20,587 bases of DNA, taken from Muribaculaceae bacterium (GTDB taxonomy: Bacteria > Bacteroidota > Bacteroidia > Bacteroidales > Muribaculaceae). The stretch's first letter is position 1. Each line of letters opens with the position of its first letter. The translations under genes and the position numbers were made by a program. The notes below the pieces were generated by a model. It was not told the DNA's origin and did no database searches. It saw only the letters and a program-made list of their open reading frames with translations. The DNA lies in NCBI GenBank assembly GCA_009775355.1, contig VSPN01000049.1, forward strand, positions 1 to 20,587. Reading direction: 5' to 3'. Below are positions 13,424 to 20,587 of this stretch, one piece after another.

Positions 13424-15559
13424 TCACTTATTCCGCATAACTTTGCGGACACTGCCGTCGCTCATCACGACTATGCAGGGCTGTCCCGCCGCCGGACTGT
13501 CAAGACGCACGCCCTGAAGACTGTAGACGGCCGCCACGCGTGCCGACTTCATATCCGCCTGCAGACCATCTACAGAGGAAACCTCCGTTATCTTGAATGC
13601 AGGCGAAATTGCCTGTAACTGATAATTGCCGGATCTGTCAGTTACCTTGATTCTCAGATCATACCAGCCCTCGGCATCAAGTACCGAAAGATCTGCCGAA
13701 AAGTATTGTCCCCAGCCGCGGAAGTCTTTTCCGGAATCTCCTGTAACATCAAGCTTCCGGAATTCTCCCGAATATAAAGGGGCGGCTTCCACATCGATCG
13801 AAGCAATCTCCTTAAAATCCATCTGGCGTGAGCCTTCATTGTACTCCCAGTCTCCGGCATAGATCTCAAGCTTCGGGGCAGCCCATTGCCGCAGCCGGAT
13901 CGAGGGCACATCGTCAGATTCTGAATACCGCACCATCTGCACAGTAGGAACAGACACGTCCTCGTTTCGCTCGTCATATCGGGCCACCGTCATATTCATG
14001 CCGATTTTATCTTCTACCTTCACATTCGAATTGGTATAGGTGGTGGTTATCTCCGCCGGATCATATCCCGATGCAGGATATGTGAATTCCCACATGAAGT
14101 ATTCGTAATAATCTTTTGTGGAGAATAATTTCTCTCCATTGCGCTCGACATAGATATCAAGACTCGTCTGATCCACATCTCTGTATTCGCCGTTGTTCCC
14201 GAAATAATCGGGGAGCAGACCATATATTTTCTTACCATCGCCGGCATCGACAACCTGCGAAAACAATGTGCAGTAAGGAGCCGATTCCCCGAATTTGTCG
14301 GGCAATTCACTGAACGCGGAGCCGACATGCGGGTTTTCCTCAAGTATGAGATCAGAGTTTGTCGTTATAGGCAGATATTGGCTTTTGTGCCCTACTTTAT
14401 GAATATTGAGATCACGATATTCGAGGCGGTTTCCAGTCTGAACCATAGGAAGCCCCTGCACTCCATGATCAACCCATTCCTCATCTCCCAGAATATCCAT
14501 CTTTGCATCGATATCAAGCGTTTTTACCTGCGCGATCACATTGACATCCCCCTCGCCCGGCACACTGGCATAGGGTGCACAGACATACACTCTGGCAGGA
14601 GATTCTGACAACATCCCTATGCCGAAATGCTTGTCACCCTCGGTATGCGCTCCAATGTAGACTTCCGAGACGAATGAGTCGCGCGTCCACTTGTCGAATG
14701 CCGGCGTGTGCATGAACTTATCCTGTTCATCCCATGCCGCCGAATAGTCAGCAGCACTGTTGCATATCTCGCGAGAACCATCCATTTTCGCTTCCATCAT
14801 CACTCCGGCGAAAAATGAATCATCTTTACCACTGATGATTCGCGTTTGATAAAGACGCCAGTTGTCGCTTACCGGGTTGATCATGATATCTGCGTAACGA
14901 TCCGCGACAACTCCCCTTTCATCAACATCTGTGTAAGCTTCTGCTGCAAATGAGGCTTGCGCCACACCTTTGCGCACGACATCGACAACATAGCATATGT
15001 AACCGGCATTGCCATCGGCAAGTGCTTTGCCAGTTTCTCCGAGAGTCGGCAAGACGGTAGGCGTGCCATCAGGATTGACAGACGAAAATCTGAATCGCTC
15101 TGTCGCAGCAGCGGCATCGGCAACAAGATCCGTATCTGAATTGACAAGTATGTTTTCCAGCACGACGAACACCTGAAACGGCAACTGAAGATCCCCGCCT
15201 CCCTTCCCGTCGAAAATAGTGACTATATCGTAGGTGCCTTCGGGCACGGTCACATTTGCGCTCCCGTCTATTACAGGATATACTATATCCGCGTGCTGAG
15301 CCTCGTTGAAAGCGGTATTGCATACCTTGATTCCCCATGGCCGGAACTTTGTCTCGTCGTATTCGAACGATACAGTGATACCATAACTGTCGCTCTCGCG
15401 GTCAGACTCGGTCACTGCATTTATTTCATTCCGGTCAAAAGTCAGAGATTTGACATGAGATGCATGCGTCGTCACAACGCGGTTTTCGGGATGCGACACC
15501 GGAGCAGCCACGGCTGCAAGCGGACAGATCGTCACTAACGGTATAAGCAAATGTTTCAT
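13424..15559 (-). CDS. Large secreted protein with type IX-like C-terminal tail, function unknown
   Basis: With the start at ATG 15559 the product is 711 residues; an ATG eight codons upstream would lie almost at the predicted transcription start. A signal peptide (MKHLLIPLVTICPLAAVAA) is followed by a beta-rich body with segments such as VTVPEGTYDIVTIFDGKGGG. I recognise no catalytic motif. Near residue 600 a segment (GWYDLRIKVTDRSGNYQLQAISPAF in part) resembles an immunoglobulin-like domain. The last ~35 residues (VAAVYSLQGVRLDS, then IVVMSDGSVRKVMRNK) match the short sorting-tail pattern of the 303- and 161-residue proteins. It is divergent from the intact TPR/HTH regulator, which makes it a candidate target; that is inference. 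Confidence 0.88.
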   Translation of the reverse strand: MKHLLIPLVTICPLAAVAAPVSHPENRVVTTHASHVKSLTFDRNEINAVTESDRESDSYGITVSFEYDETKFRPWGIKVCNTAFNEAQHADIVYPVIDGSANVTVPEGTYDIVTIFDGKGGGDLQLPFQVFVVLENILVNSDTDLVADAAAATERFRFSSVNPDGTPTVLPTLGETGKALADGNAGYICYVVDVVRKGVAQASFAAEAYTDVDERGVVADRYADIMINPVSDNWRLYQTRIISGKDDSFFAGVMMEAKMDGSREICNSAADYSAAWDEQDKFMHTPAFDKWTRDSFVSEVYIGAHTEGDKHFGIGMLSESPARVYVCAPYASVPGEGDVNVIAQVKTLDIDAKMDILGDEEWVDHGVQGLPMVQTGNRLEYRDLNIHKVGHKSQYLPITTNSDLILEENPHVGSAFSELPDKFGESAPYCTLFSQVVDAGDGKKIYGLLPDYFGNNGEYRDVDQTSLDIYVERNGEKLFSTKDYYEYFMWEFTYPASGYDPAEITTTYTNSNVKVEDKIGMNMTVARYDERNEDVSVPTVQMVRYSESDDVPSIRLRQWAAPKLEIYAGDWEYNEGSRQMDFKEIASIDVEAAPLYSGEFRKLDVTGDSGKDFRGWGQYFSADLSVLDAEGWYDLRIKVTDRSGNYQLQAISPAFKITEVSSVDGLQADMKSARVAAVYSLQGVRLDSPAAGQPCIVVMSDGSVRKVMRNK

Positions 15560-15587
15560 GTGATTTAATTTATTGGTTAACACTCCG

Positions 15588-15620
15588 CAAAATTACTCGC
15601 GGCATCATGCGGATTCCAAA
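15588..15620 (-). promoter_or_regulatory. Predicted promoter of the large secreted protein gene
   Basis: On the minus strand TTTG (15620-15617), a 21-nt spacer and TAATTTTG (15595-15588) fit the consensus. In the shared intergenic region, ATGGACA occurs twice (near 15630 and 15640), a possible pair of half-sites. A weak -7 match TAATTTTA (15683-15690) could serve the divergent regulator, but I see no partner -33 element. Confidence 0.6.
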
Positions 15621-15737
15621 AAAACAGAATGGACAATGAATGGACAGCCACTTGAAGCCAATGGATTACAAATGATTTTGTGTAATTTTACGCAACCGAA
15701 TTCCTCAGGCTCCGCCTTAGACATTGTTTAAAAAATT

Positions 15738-17435
15738 ATGAAAAAGTTCCTGATATATTTCATGATTGCGATTCTGATGACATCATGCGATCGCGACAAC
15801 CTCCTCGGCTGGGGCGACACCGACCCCGAGACAGACAGACTGATGGAGCAATTTCTGAAGTGCTGGCAGGAGGGCGCAGACGCCACAGACATAGATCTGA
15901 TCGCAGATTCCATTATGACTGCGGCAAACGGCTGCCTACATCCGGAAATACGTAAAGAGTCCGTGGCCCGCGCTCTCTACGCTCGCTCAAGATGCCTGAA
16001 CGAGGCCGGGAATAAGACCGGAAGCAGACAGGCTCTTGACAGTGCAATGAGTCTGCAGGATTCTGTAAGGTGGCCTTTCGCCCGCGAGTGCATGAAACTA
16101 CTGCATAACGTTTATCTTTATGGCGAACTCGGCAACTCGCCCGAAATGTATGACCGATTTGAGAAATCACGTATATATTTCCATAAGACCGGCAACAGGC
16201 TTCAGGAAGGGGAGGCTGCCACCTATCTGGGTATAATTCTTCATGAGACAGGAGACCTGACAGGATCGGACTATTTTTTCAATTTAGCCGGGACATGCTA
16301 TCAGGAAGCCAAAGCTAAAAAATATGAACTGAAAAACGGGCTTAATCTTGTTTCCAACTGCCTTGAGAGGGAAGATACGACCCACTCGATAATGTTGCTC
16401 AGAAAACTTATTGCCGATCTGGAACTGAACTCAGACCGGAGATTCAAGAATTCGGTTCTGCTGACCTTATATCTGGCGACCGGTGACAGTTCAGACTTCA
16501 AGAGGCTATATGATGATTTTCATTCATCGGGAAAGAAGTGGACTCTCCGGGAGATACAGCTCGCTCTTCTGTCGGCAGAGAACCGACTGAAAGCCGGACA
16601 GCCTGATTCGGCACTGGCCATATGTGAAAATGTTCTCCCCTTGTGCCGGGGCAAGCATGAGGCATTCAAATTTGATCTATACAGGACACTGGGCCGCGGA
16701 AACTATATGAAAGGCAATAATGACATCGCGGCTTTCTGGATGATGAAGACCGACAGCATGCGGAGCGTAATGGATGAAAATGAACGAATAGCCGGAATAC
16801 GCGATTCCAGCACCCGACACCGAATAGCCGACATGAAAGCGTCGGTTGAAAGAGAGAAATATCGTGCGCGCATCAATCTGTTCATCATCCTGATTTCGGT
16901 GATTTCAGTCGCGGCATGTGCGGGGATACTGATTCAAAGAAAGATTTCTCTTTACAAAATCCGCGAGATGAAGAAAGCTCTTGAACTTACCCAGCGCGAG
17001 CGTCAGCTTGCCCTGGCAGGATGTTCCATTATTGAGAAAGAGAATGCGATCGACGATATAAAAGAGATAATGGCAAACGCCACAAACAGCGGCAATATTA
17101 CAGCAGACTCATTCAAAGAGATCGAGAGGACACTGAAGATATATTCGGCAGCCGACGAGGAATGGAAAAGTCTGCAACGCATCACGGATGCATTGCCTCC
17201 GGATGCCGAGAGAAGACTGCGCGGGGCATACCCTAAAATTACTGACGGCATGATGCAGATAGCACAATGCGTGGCGTGCGGTCTTACCAACAAACAGATC
17301 GCAAGTCTGCTGCGGATCCAGCCCGATTCCGTCAGAAAAAGCCGCTATCGTCTTCGCTCCGCAATCGGTCTCAGGAAAGGGGAATCGCTCGAAAGATTCC
17401 TCAAGGGGTTCATATCCGAGAGTCCCTACAACTGA
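15738..17435 (+). CDS. Membrane one-component regulator: lipoprotein signal, TPRs, TM helix, HTH
   Basis: The 565-residue protein is intact. A lipoprotein signal peptide ends at C17 (MIAILMTSC). TPR-like helices cover ~70-345, a single transmembrane helix lies at ~379-399 (INLFIILISVISVAACAGIL), and basic residues follow (RKISLYKIREMKK), placing the C-terminus in the cytoplasm. A coiled-coil stretch (~405-470) leads to a LuxR-like HTH at ~505-545 (IAQCVACGLTNKQIASLLRI, then SVRKSRYRLRSAIGL). It should sense something in the periplasm through the TPRs and bind DNA directly, without a kinase. The signal and target are unknown. Its C-terminus aligns with the split regulator at 2140-3890. It is divergent from the large secreted protein gene. 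Confidence 0.88.
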   Translation: MKKFLIYFMIAILMTSCDRDNLLGWGDTDPETDRLMEQFLKCWQEGADATDIDLIADSIMTAANGCLHPEIRKESVARALYARSRCLNEAGNKTGSRQALDSAMSLQDSVRWPFARECMKLLHNVYLYGELGNSPEMYDRFEKSRIYFHKTGNRLQEGEAATYLGIILHETGDLTGSDYFFNLAGTCYQEAKAKKYELKNGLNLVSNCLEREDTTHSIMLLRKLIADLELNSDRRFKNSVLLTLYLATGDSSDFKRLYDDFHSSGKKWTLREIQLALLSAENRLKAGQPDSALAICENVLPLCRGKHEAFKFDLYRTLGRGNYMKGNNDIAAFWMMKTDSMRSVMDENERIAGIRDSSTRHRIADMKASVEREKYRARINLFIILISVISVAACAGILIQRKISLYKIREMKKALELTQRERQLALAGCSIIEKENAIDDIKEIMANATNSGNITADSFKEIERTLKIYSAADEEWKSLQRITDALPPDAERRLRGAYPKITDGMMQIAQCVACGLTNKQIASLLRIQPDSVRKSRYRLRSAIGLRKGESLERFLKGFISESPYN

Positions 17436-17436
17436 C

Positions 17437-17480
17437 ACCCTGTTGTATCGCTGCTGAGACCCTGTTGTATCGCTGCGCAG
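17437..17480 (+). repeat. 22-bp tandem duplication between convergent genes
   Basis: ACCCTGTTGTATCGCTGC occurs at 17437-17454 and again at 17459-17476, a period of 22 (last four bases of the unit TGAG, then GCAG). It fills half of the 79-bp gap between the regulator stop and the end of uvrC. I see no clear terminator in this gap. Confidence 0.85.
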
Positions 17481-17514
17481 CCACCGGGCGACAGTCTTCA
17501 CGGGATGTGCCGGA

Positions 17515-19548
17515 TCACTTCGCGAAGGCGGAGGCGAGGAGGCAGGCTTTTGATTTGCCGATGACAGTCTCGATTTCTGTTATGTCGGCTTCTTTCAGGC
17601 GTTTAAGGCTTTTGAAATGCCTCATGAGCTTCGAGGCTGTGGCCGGCCCGATGCCTTTGACGCCATCCAATTCGCTGGCTGTCTGCGATTTGCTGCGACG
17701 GTCGCGGTGATGGGTGATGCCGAAGCGGTGTGCCTCGTCGCGAAGTGCCTGGATCACCCGTAGACTCGGCGATTTCTTGTCGAGATAGAGGGGCAGCGTG
17801 TCGCCCGGAAAGTATATCTCCTCAAGTCTCTTCGCAATGCCGACAAGCGCGACCTCGCCGCGTATCCCCATCTCGTCGAACGCCTCGACGGCTGCGCTCA
17901 ACTGCCCTTTTCCGCCGTCGACCACAACCATCTGGGGCAATGTCTGACCTTCGGCCATCATGCGCGTATAGCGCCGGTGAAGCACCTCTTTCATCGATGC
18001 GAAGTCGTTGGCCCCGACTACTGTCTTGATGTTGAAGTGGCGATAGTCGCGCCGCGCGGGACGCCCATTGCGGAACACCACGCAGCTCGCCACAGGATTC
18101 GTGCCCTGGATGTTCGAGTTGTCGAAACATTCGATATGCCGCGGCTCGGAGCCGAGTCTGAAATCATCTTTCATGCGGGCCATGAGCCGGTCGGTGGCAC
18201 GGTCAGGATTGAGCAGCGCAGCCTCTTTCTCGCGGTCTTTCATGTATTGTGTGGCATTCTTCACACCGACATCAAGAGCACGCCTCTTCTCGCCTCTCTG
18301 AGGCACGGTGAATGTGATGTTGCCGAATTCCACGTCGGGCTGAAACGGCACCAGCACGTCGGCGAACTGGCGGTCGAACCGGCCCATCACCTCGGCCACG
18401 GCCATCGAAAGAATCTCCTCGCGTGTGGTCTCGTTCTGCCGTCGCACAAACTCCAGATTGAGACTCTGAGTGACCGCCCCGCGATGCAGATGCATGAAAT
18501 TGACATATGCGCGATCCTCGCTTTCGACATACGCGAAAAGATCCGCCTCAAGTGTAGCGGTCTCCCCTACGATGCTCTTGGCGTTATAACGTCTGACAAT
18601 CTCATATTTTTCCTTGACGGCCTGAGCCTCCTCGAATTTCCAATCCTCGCCGAGACGCGTCATCTCGTCGAGCAGCATGCGCTCAAGCTCGACTGTCTCG
18701 CCGTTGAGAATCTGACGGACGCGGACTATGTATCCGGCGTATTCCTCCGGGCTCATCAGCGCGCGGCACGGCCCTCCGCATTTGCCGATGTGATAGTCGA
18801 GGCATAGCGAATATTTGCCGCGCGCTATGCTCTTCTCGTCGAGAGCGTGGCGGCATGAGCGCAGCGGATATGTCTCGCGTATCAGATCGAGCACAAGTTT
18901 CGCAGACTGGACGTTGCTGTAAGGCCCGTAGTATTTCCCGGCCACCCCCTTCTCGCGCGTCATGAACACACGCGGATAAAGTTCCTTTGTGACGACTATC
19001 CAGGGATACGACTTGTCATCCTTGAGCAGCACGTTGTAGTGCGGCTTGTAGCGCTTGATCATCGCGTTCTCCAGATGAAGCGCATCCTCCTCAGTGCCGA
19101 CCACGATAAACCGCATATCGACGATATTGCGCACAAGCAGATTTGTGCGAGTGGAGTCATGACGGCGGTTAAAATAGCTCGACACGCGCCTCTTCAGGCG
19201 TTTCGCCTTGCCGACATATATCACCTTTCCCTCGCGGTCGAGATACATGTAGACGCCCGGAGACTCGGGAAGATTCAGAATCTTCTCGCGCAACTGAGCG
19301 CCCGGACGGTTGTGGAATATATCGTCGCGAGTGCGGTCGGGCGTGATCTCGATATCAAATCCGCCCACCTGATCAATCTTCCTGCCGGCCGAAGCGAGAA
19401 CCACCTCTACGTTCTCGCGGGTGGCAGTCCTGTCGATTTTCTCCTTGCCGCCGCCGTCGGCGGCACGTGGTTCGGCTGCCGCCGAACCGGCAGCCTTGTC
19501 TTCGATGTTTATTTCGGTACTGTTTTCGGGAATCATCTCCATATGCAT
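17515..19548 (-). CDS. uvrC: UvrABC excinuclease subunit C with a long N-terminal extension
   Basis: UvrC makes both cuts beside bulky DNA lesions in nucleotide excision repair. The GIY-YIG nuclease domain starts at PGVYMY (97-102) with YVGKAKRLKRR (111-121) and E160. Cysteines 232, 249, 257 and 261 (CLDYHIGKCGGPC) match those reported to hold an iron-sulfur cluster. The UvrB-binding UVR motif is at ~288-322. The second nuclease domain has D476 (CFDNSNIQG), D544 (VVVDGGKGQ) and H607 (DEAHRF). Tandem helix-hairpin-helix motifs (628-677) end the protein. About 85 residues precede the usual start of the fold, much longer than usual; ATGs at residues 1, 3 and 5 do not shorten it much. The frame also stays open upstream to the group II intron boundary. 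Confidence 0.96.
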   Translation of the reverse strand: MHMEMIPENSTEINIEDKAAGSAAAEPRAADGGGKEKIDRTATRENVEVVLASAGRKIDQVGGFDIEITPDRTRDDIFHNRPGAQLREKILNLPESPGVYMYLDREGKVIYVGKAKRLKRRVSSYFNRRHDSTRTNLLVRNIVDMRFIVVGTEEDALHLENAMIKRYKPHYNVLLKDDKSYPWIVVTKELYPRVFMTREKGVAGKYYGPYSNVQSAKLVLDLIRETYPLRSCRHALDEKSIARGKYSLCLDYHIGKCGGPCRALMSPEEYAGYIVRVRQILNGETVELERMLLDEMTRLGEDWKFEEAQAVKEKYEIVRRYNAKSIVGETATLEADLFAYVESEDRAYVNFMHLHRGAVTQSLNLEFVRRQNETTREEILSMAVAEVMGRFDRQFADVLVPFQPDVEFGNITFTVPQRGEKRRALDVGVKNATQYMKDREKEAALLNPDRATDRLMARMKDDFRLGSEPRHIECFDNSNIQGTNPVASCVVFRNGRPARRDYRHFNIKTVVGANDFASMKEVLHRRYTRMMAEGQTLPQMVVVDGGKGQLSAAVEAFDEMGIRGEVALVGIAKRLEEIYFPGDTLPLYLDKKSPSLRVIQALRDEAHRFGITHHRDRRSKSQTASELDGVKGIGPATASKLMRHFKSLKRLKEADITEIETVIGKSKACLLASAFAK

Positions 19549-19664
19549 ATAACGTATCAGCGGGCGTGATTGGTGAGCCGCATAGAAGCATTCTGAATGC
19601 GCCGTAATCGAGTAGGTCGGGAAACGAAAGTTTTCTGACCTACTTTCGTTTCTTTTCCTCTCAC

Positions 19665-19696
19665 ACCACCGTACGTGCCGTTCGGCATACGGCGGT
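19665..19696 (-). ncRNA. Group II intron domain V
   Basis: On the minus strand ACCGCCGTATGCC, loop GAAC and GGCACGTACGGTGGT form the domain V hairpin. It has 13 paired positions (one G-T wobble) and the expected 2-nt bulge (CG at 19675-19674). The lower stem carries a CGC-type triad where many introns have AGC. This is the catalytic core of the ribozyme, and it follows the maturase stop directly. Confidence 0.85.
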
Positions 19697-20587
19697 TTAA
19701 TTTGTTTTCAAAGAGTGTCTAATCGTATAGTAGTCAAGGCAACTGATCAAGCCTCTGCGCGTTAGTATCTCTTTCGAGATTGCCCGTGCCACGCAGGTTT
19801 TCCTTACCACCCATTCATAGCGGTTGCCACAATAGAAGGTAAGTTTGGCTAAGTCGTTGTCTACCCCGAGCTTACGGAGTCCCCATGCGCGCTTTTGTGG
19901 TGTTTTCCTTTGTTTCCATATCACCTTACGCAACATCGTCCGCAGATGTGCGTCTATCTTCTCTATCCTGCTTTTCATCGCTCCTATGGAGAAGTAGTTT
20001 ATCCATCCGCGTATAACAGAGTTTAGCATGGCGATACGGTCGGTCAGGGAGATACTCCACGAGCGTTTGCATAGGCTCTTCAACTTGCGCTGGAACTTTT
20101 CCACCGAGCTCTCATGTGGCCGTGCACTCCATTGCCGTGTCTGCGTTGACCTGTAGAACCCAAATCCGAGATATTTGAGTTTGTTAGGTCGGCACACATG
20201 GGTTTTGGTTGCGTTGACCTTTAGCTCGAGTTTCTGCTCTATCCATTTGGTTATGGTATGCATCACTCGGTTGGCGCTCGCACTGCTGCCAACGGCTATT
20301 ATACAGTCATCTGCATACCGCACGTAGCGAAGTCCTCGTTTTACGAGTTCCTTGTCAAACTCGTTGAGCATGACATTGCTCAATAAGGGGGAGAGATTGC
20401 CGCCCTGCGGTGTTCCGAGTTCTGTTGCTTCGTAAATACCATTTTCCATTACTCCCGATTTAAGATTCCTGCGTATCAGGCTTTCGGTGTCTGGGTCGCG
20501 GATTACTCTGCCTACGTAACTCATCAGCTTATCCTGCGGTACATTGTCGAAGAACTTCTCCAAGTCTATATCAACTATCCATTCATA
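19697..20587 (-). CDS. ltrA: Group II intron reverse transcriptase/maturase, N-terminus beyond the window
   Basis: The visible 296 codons run from the window edge (YEWIVDIDLEKFFDN) to TAA. The edge segment is reverse transcriptase block 3 with a catalytic Asp. GTPQGGNLSPLLSN is block 4, and YADD, encoded near 20306-20317, is the polymerase active site. LELKVNATKTHV and KYLGFGF follow. The maturase domain X includes LNSVIRGWINYFSIG. The protein stops soon after with no HNH endonuclease, as in intron proteins that lack second-strand cleavage. It helps the intron fold, splice and reverse-transcribe into DNA. No frameshift is seen, so it may be active. The TTG at 20563 is not a start, because the frame is open across it. 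Confidence 0.95.
   Translation of the reverse strand, partial: YEWIVDIDLEKFFDNVPQDKLMSYVGRVIRDPDTESLIRRNLKSGVMENGIYEATELGTPQGGNLSPLLSNVMLNEFDKELVKRGLRYVRYADDCIIAVGSSASANRVMHTITKWIEQKLELKVNATKTHVCRPNKLKYLGFGFYRSTQTRQWSARPHESSVEKFQRKLKSLCKRSWSISLTDRIAMLNSVIRGWINYFSIGAMKSRIEKIDAHLRTMLRKVIWKQRKTPQKRAWGLRKLGVDNDLAKLTFYCGNRYEWVVRKTCVARAISKEILTRRGLISCLDYYTIRHSLKTN

Larger units (their letters stand above)
19606..20587 (-). mobile_element. 3' part of a group II intron (runs off the window)
   Basis: The order is reverse transcriptase/maturase gene, domain V, domain VI, all on the minus strand. In domain VI, GAGAGG (19662-19657) pairs with CCTACTC (19616-19610), leaving a single bulged A at 19613, the expected branch point. 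Such an A normally lies 7-8 nt from the 3' splice site, which puts the intron end at about 19606 (GATT). The end is approximate, and the 5' end and 5' exon lie beyond 20587. The intron lies about 57 bases upstream of uvrC in the same direction, so it would have to be spliced from, or tolerated in, a uvrC leader. Confidence 0.85.

Noticed and set aside
17977..18807. 276-codon plus-strand ORF
   Set aside because: It is antisense to uvrC, with no recognisable motif.
19588..19600. GCATTCAGAATGC palindrome as the hairpin target of a class C group II intron
   Set aside because: Class C introns insert downstream of a hairpin in the 5' exon, but this palindrome lies in the 3' exon.

Overview
The window most likely comes from a gut Bacteroidales, probably of the Muribaculaceae type. 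Three things point there. Promoters have the Bacteroidetes form TTTG-19/21 nt-TAnnTTTG, and I can place six good ones. Several genes encode signal-peptide proteins rich in beta-strand, three of them with a C-terminal tail like the type IX secretion sorting domain. Two genes encode a lipoprotein-TPR-transmembrane-HTH regulator, an architecture typical of this order. The organism is inferred from these features; no rRNA or taxonomic marker is present.

Layout. Positions 1-523 hold no convincing gene: a terminator hairpin for something upstream, then a cluster of two interspersed repeat families, here called A (small hairpin plus a conserved G+C-rich tail) and B (about 100 bp, nearly a complete inverted repeat). 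Both recur together at 3951-4083, and A alone recurs at 6517-6545. From 3890 down to 524, on the minus strand, lie a TPR/HTH membrane regulator split by a one-base frameshift at an A6 tract, then two secreted proteins whose promoter sits beside an unusual 52-nt inverted repeat. Housekeeping genes follow (RNase HII and a polyprenyl diphosphate synthase, overlapping by one base), then a small two-helix membrane protein on the plus strand.

Positions 6506-9975 (minus) are a three-gene operon of secreted proteins, two of them built from three copies each of a roughly 110-residue beta domain. Next is a secreted GH13 alpha-amylase-family enzyme whose predicted mRNA leader is five exact-period 17-nt repeats, then an AAA/DUF4143-type ATPase on the plus strand. 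Positions 13424-17435 contain a large secreted protein (minus) divergent from a second, intact TPR/HTH membrane regulator (plus). The right end holds uvrC with a long N-terminal extension and, just upstream on the same strand, the 3' part of a group II intron with its reverse transcriptase/maturase and recognisable domains V and VI.

How it fits together. The two regulators are paralogs by C-terminal alignment. Each has its TPR part predicted outside the inner membrane and its HTH inside, and each lies next to genes for secreted proteins. My best candidate for an under-described system is therefore a membrane one-component TPR-HTH regulator paired with cell-surface proteins, one copy possibly switched off or switchable at a homopolymer. 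The 17-nt leader array and the A/B repeats are the most distinctive non-coding structures. All functional links beyond the named families are inference.
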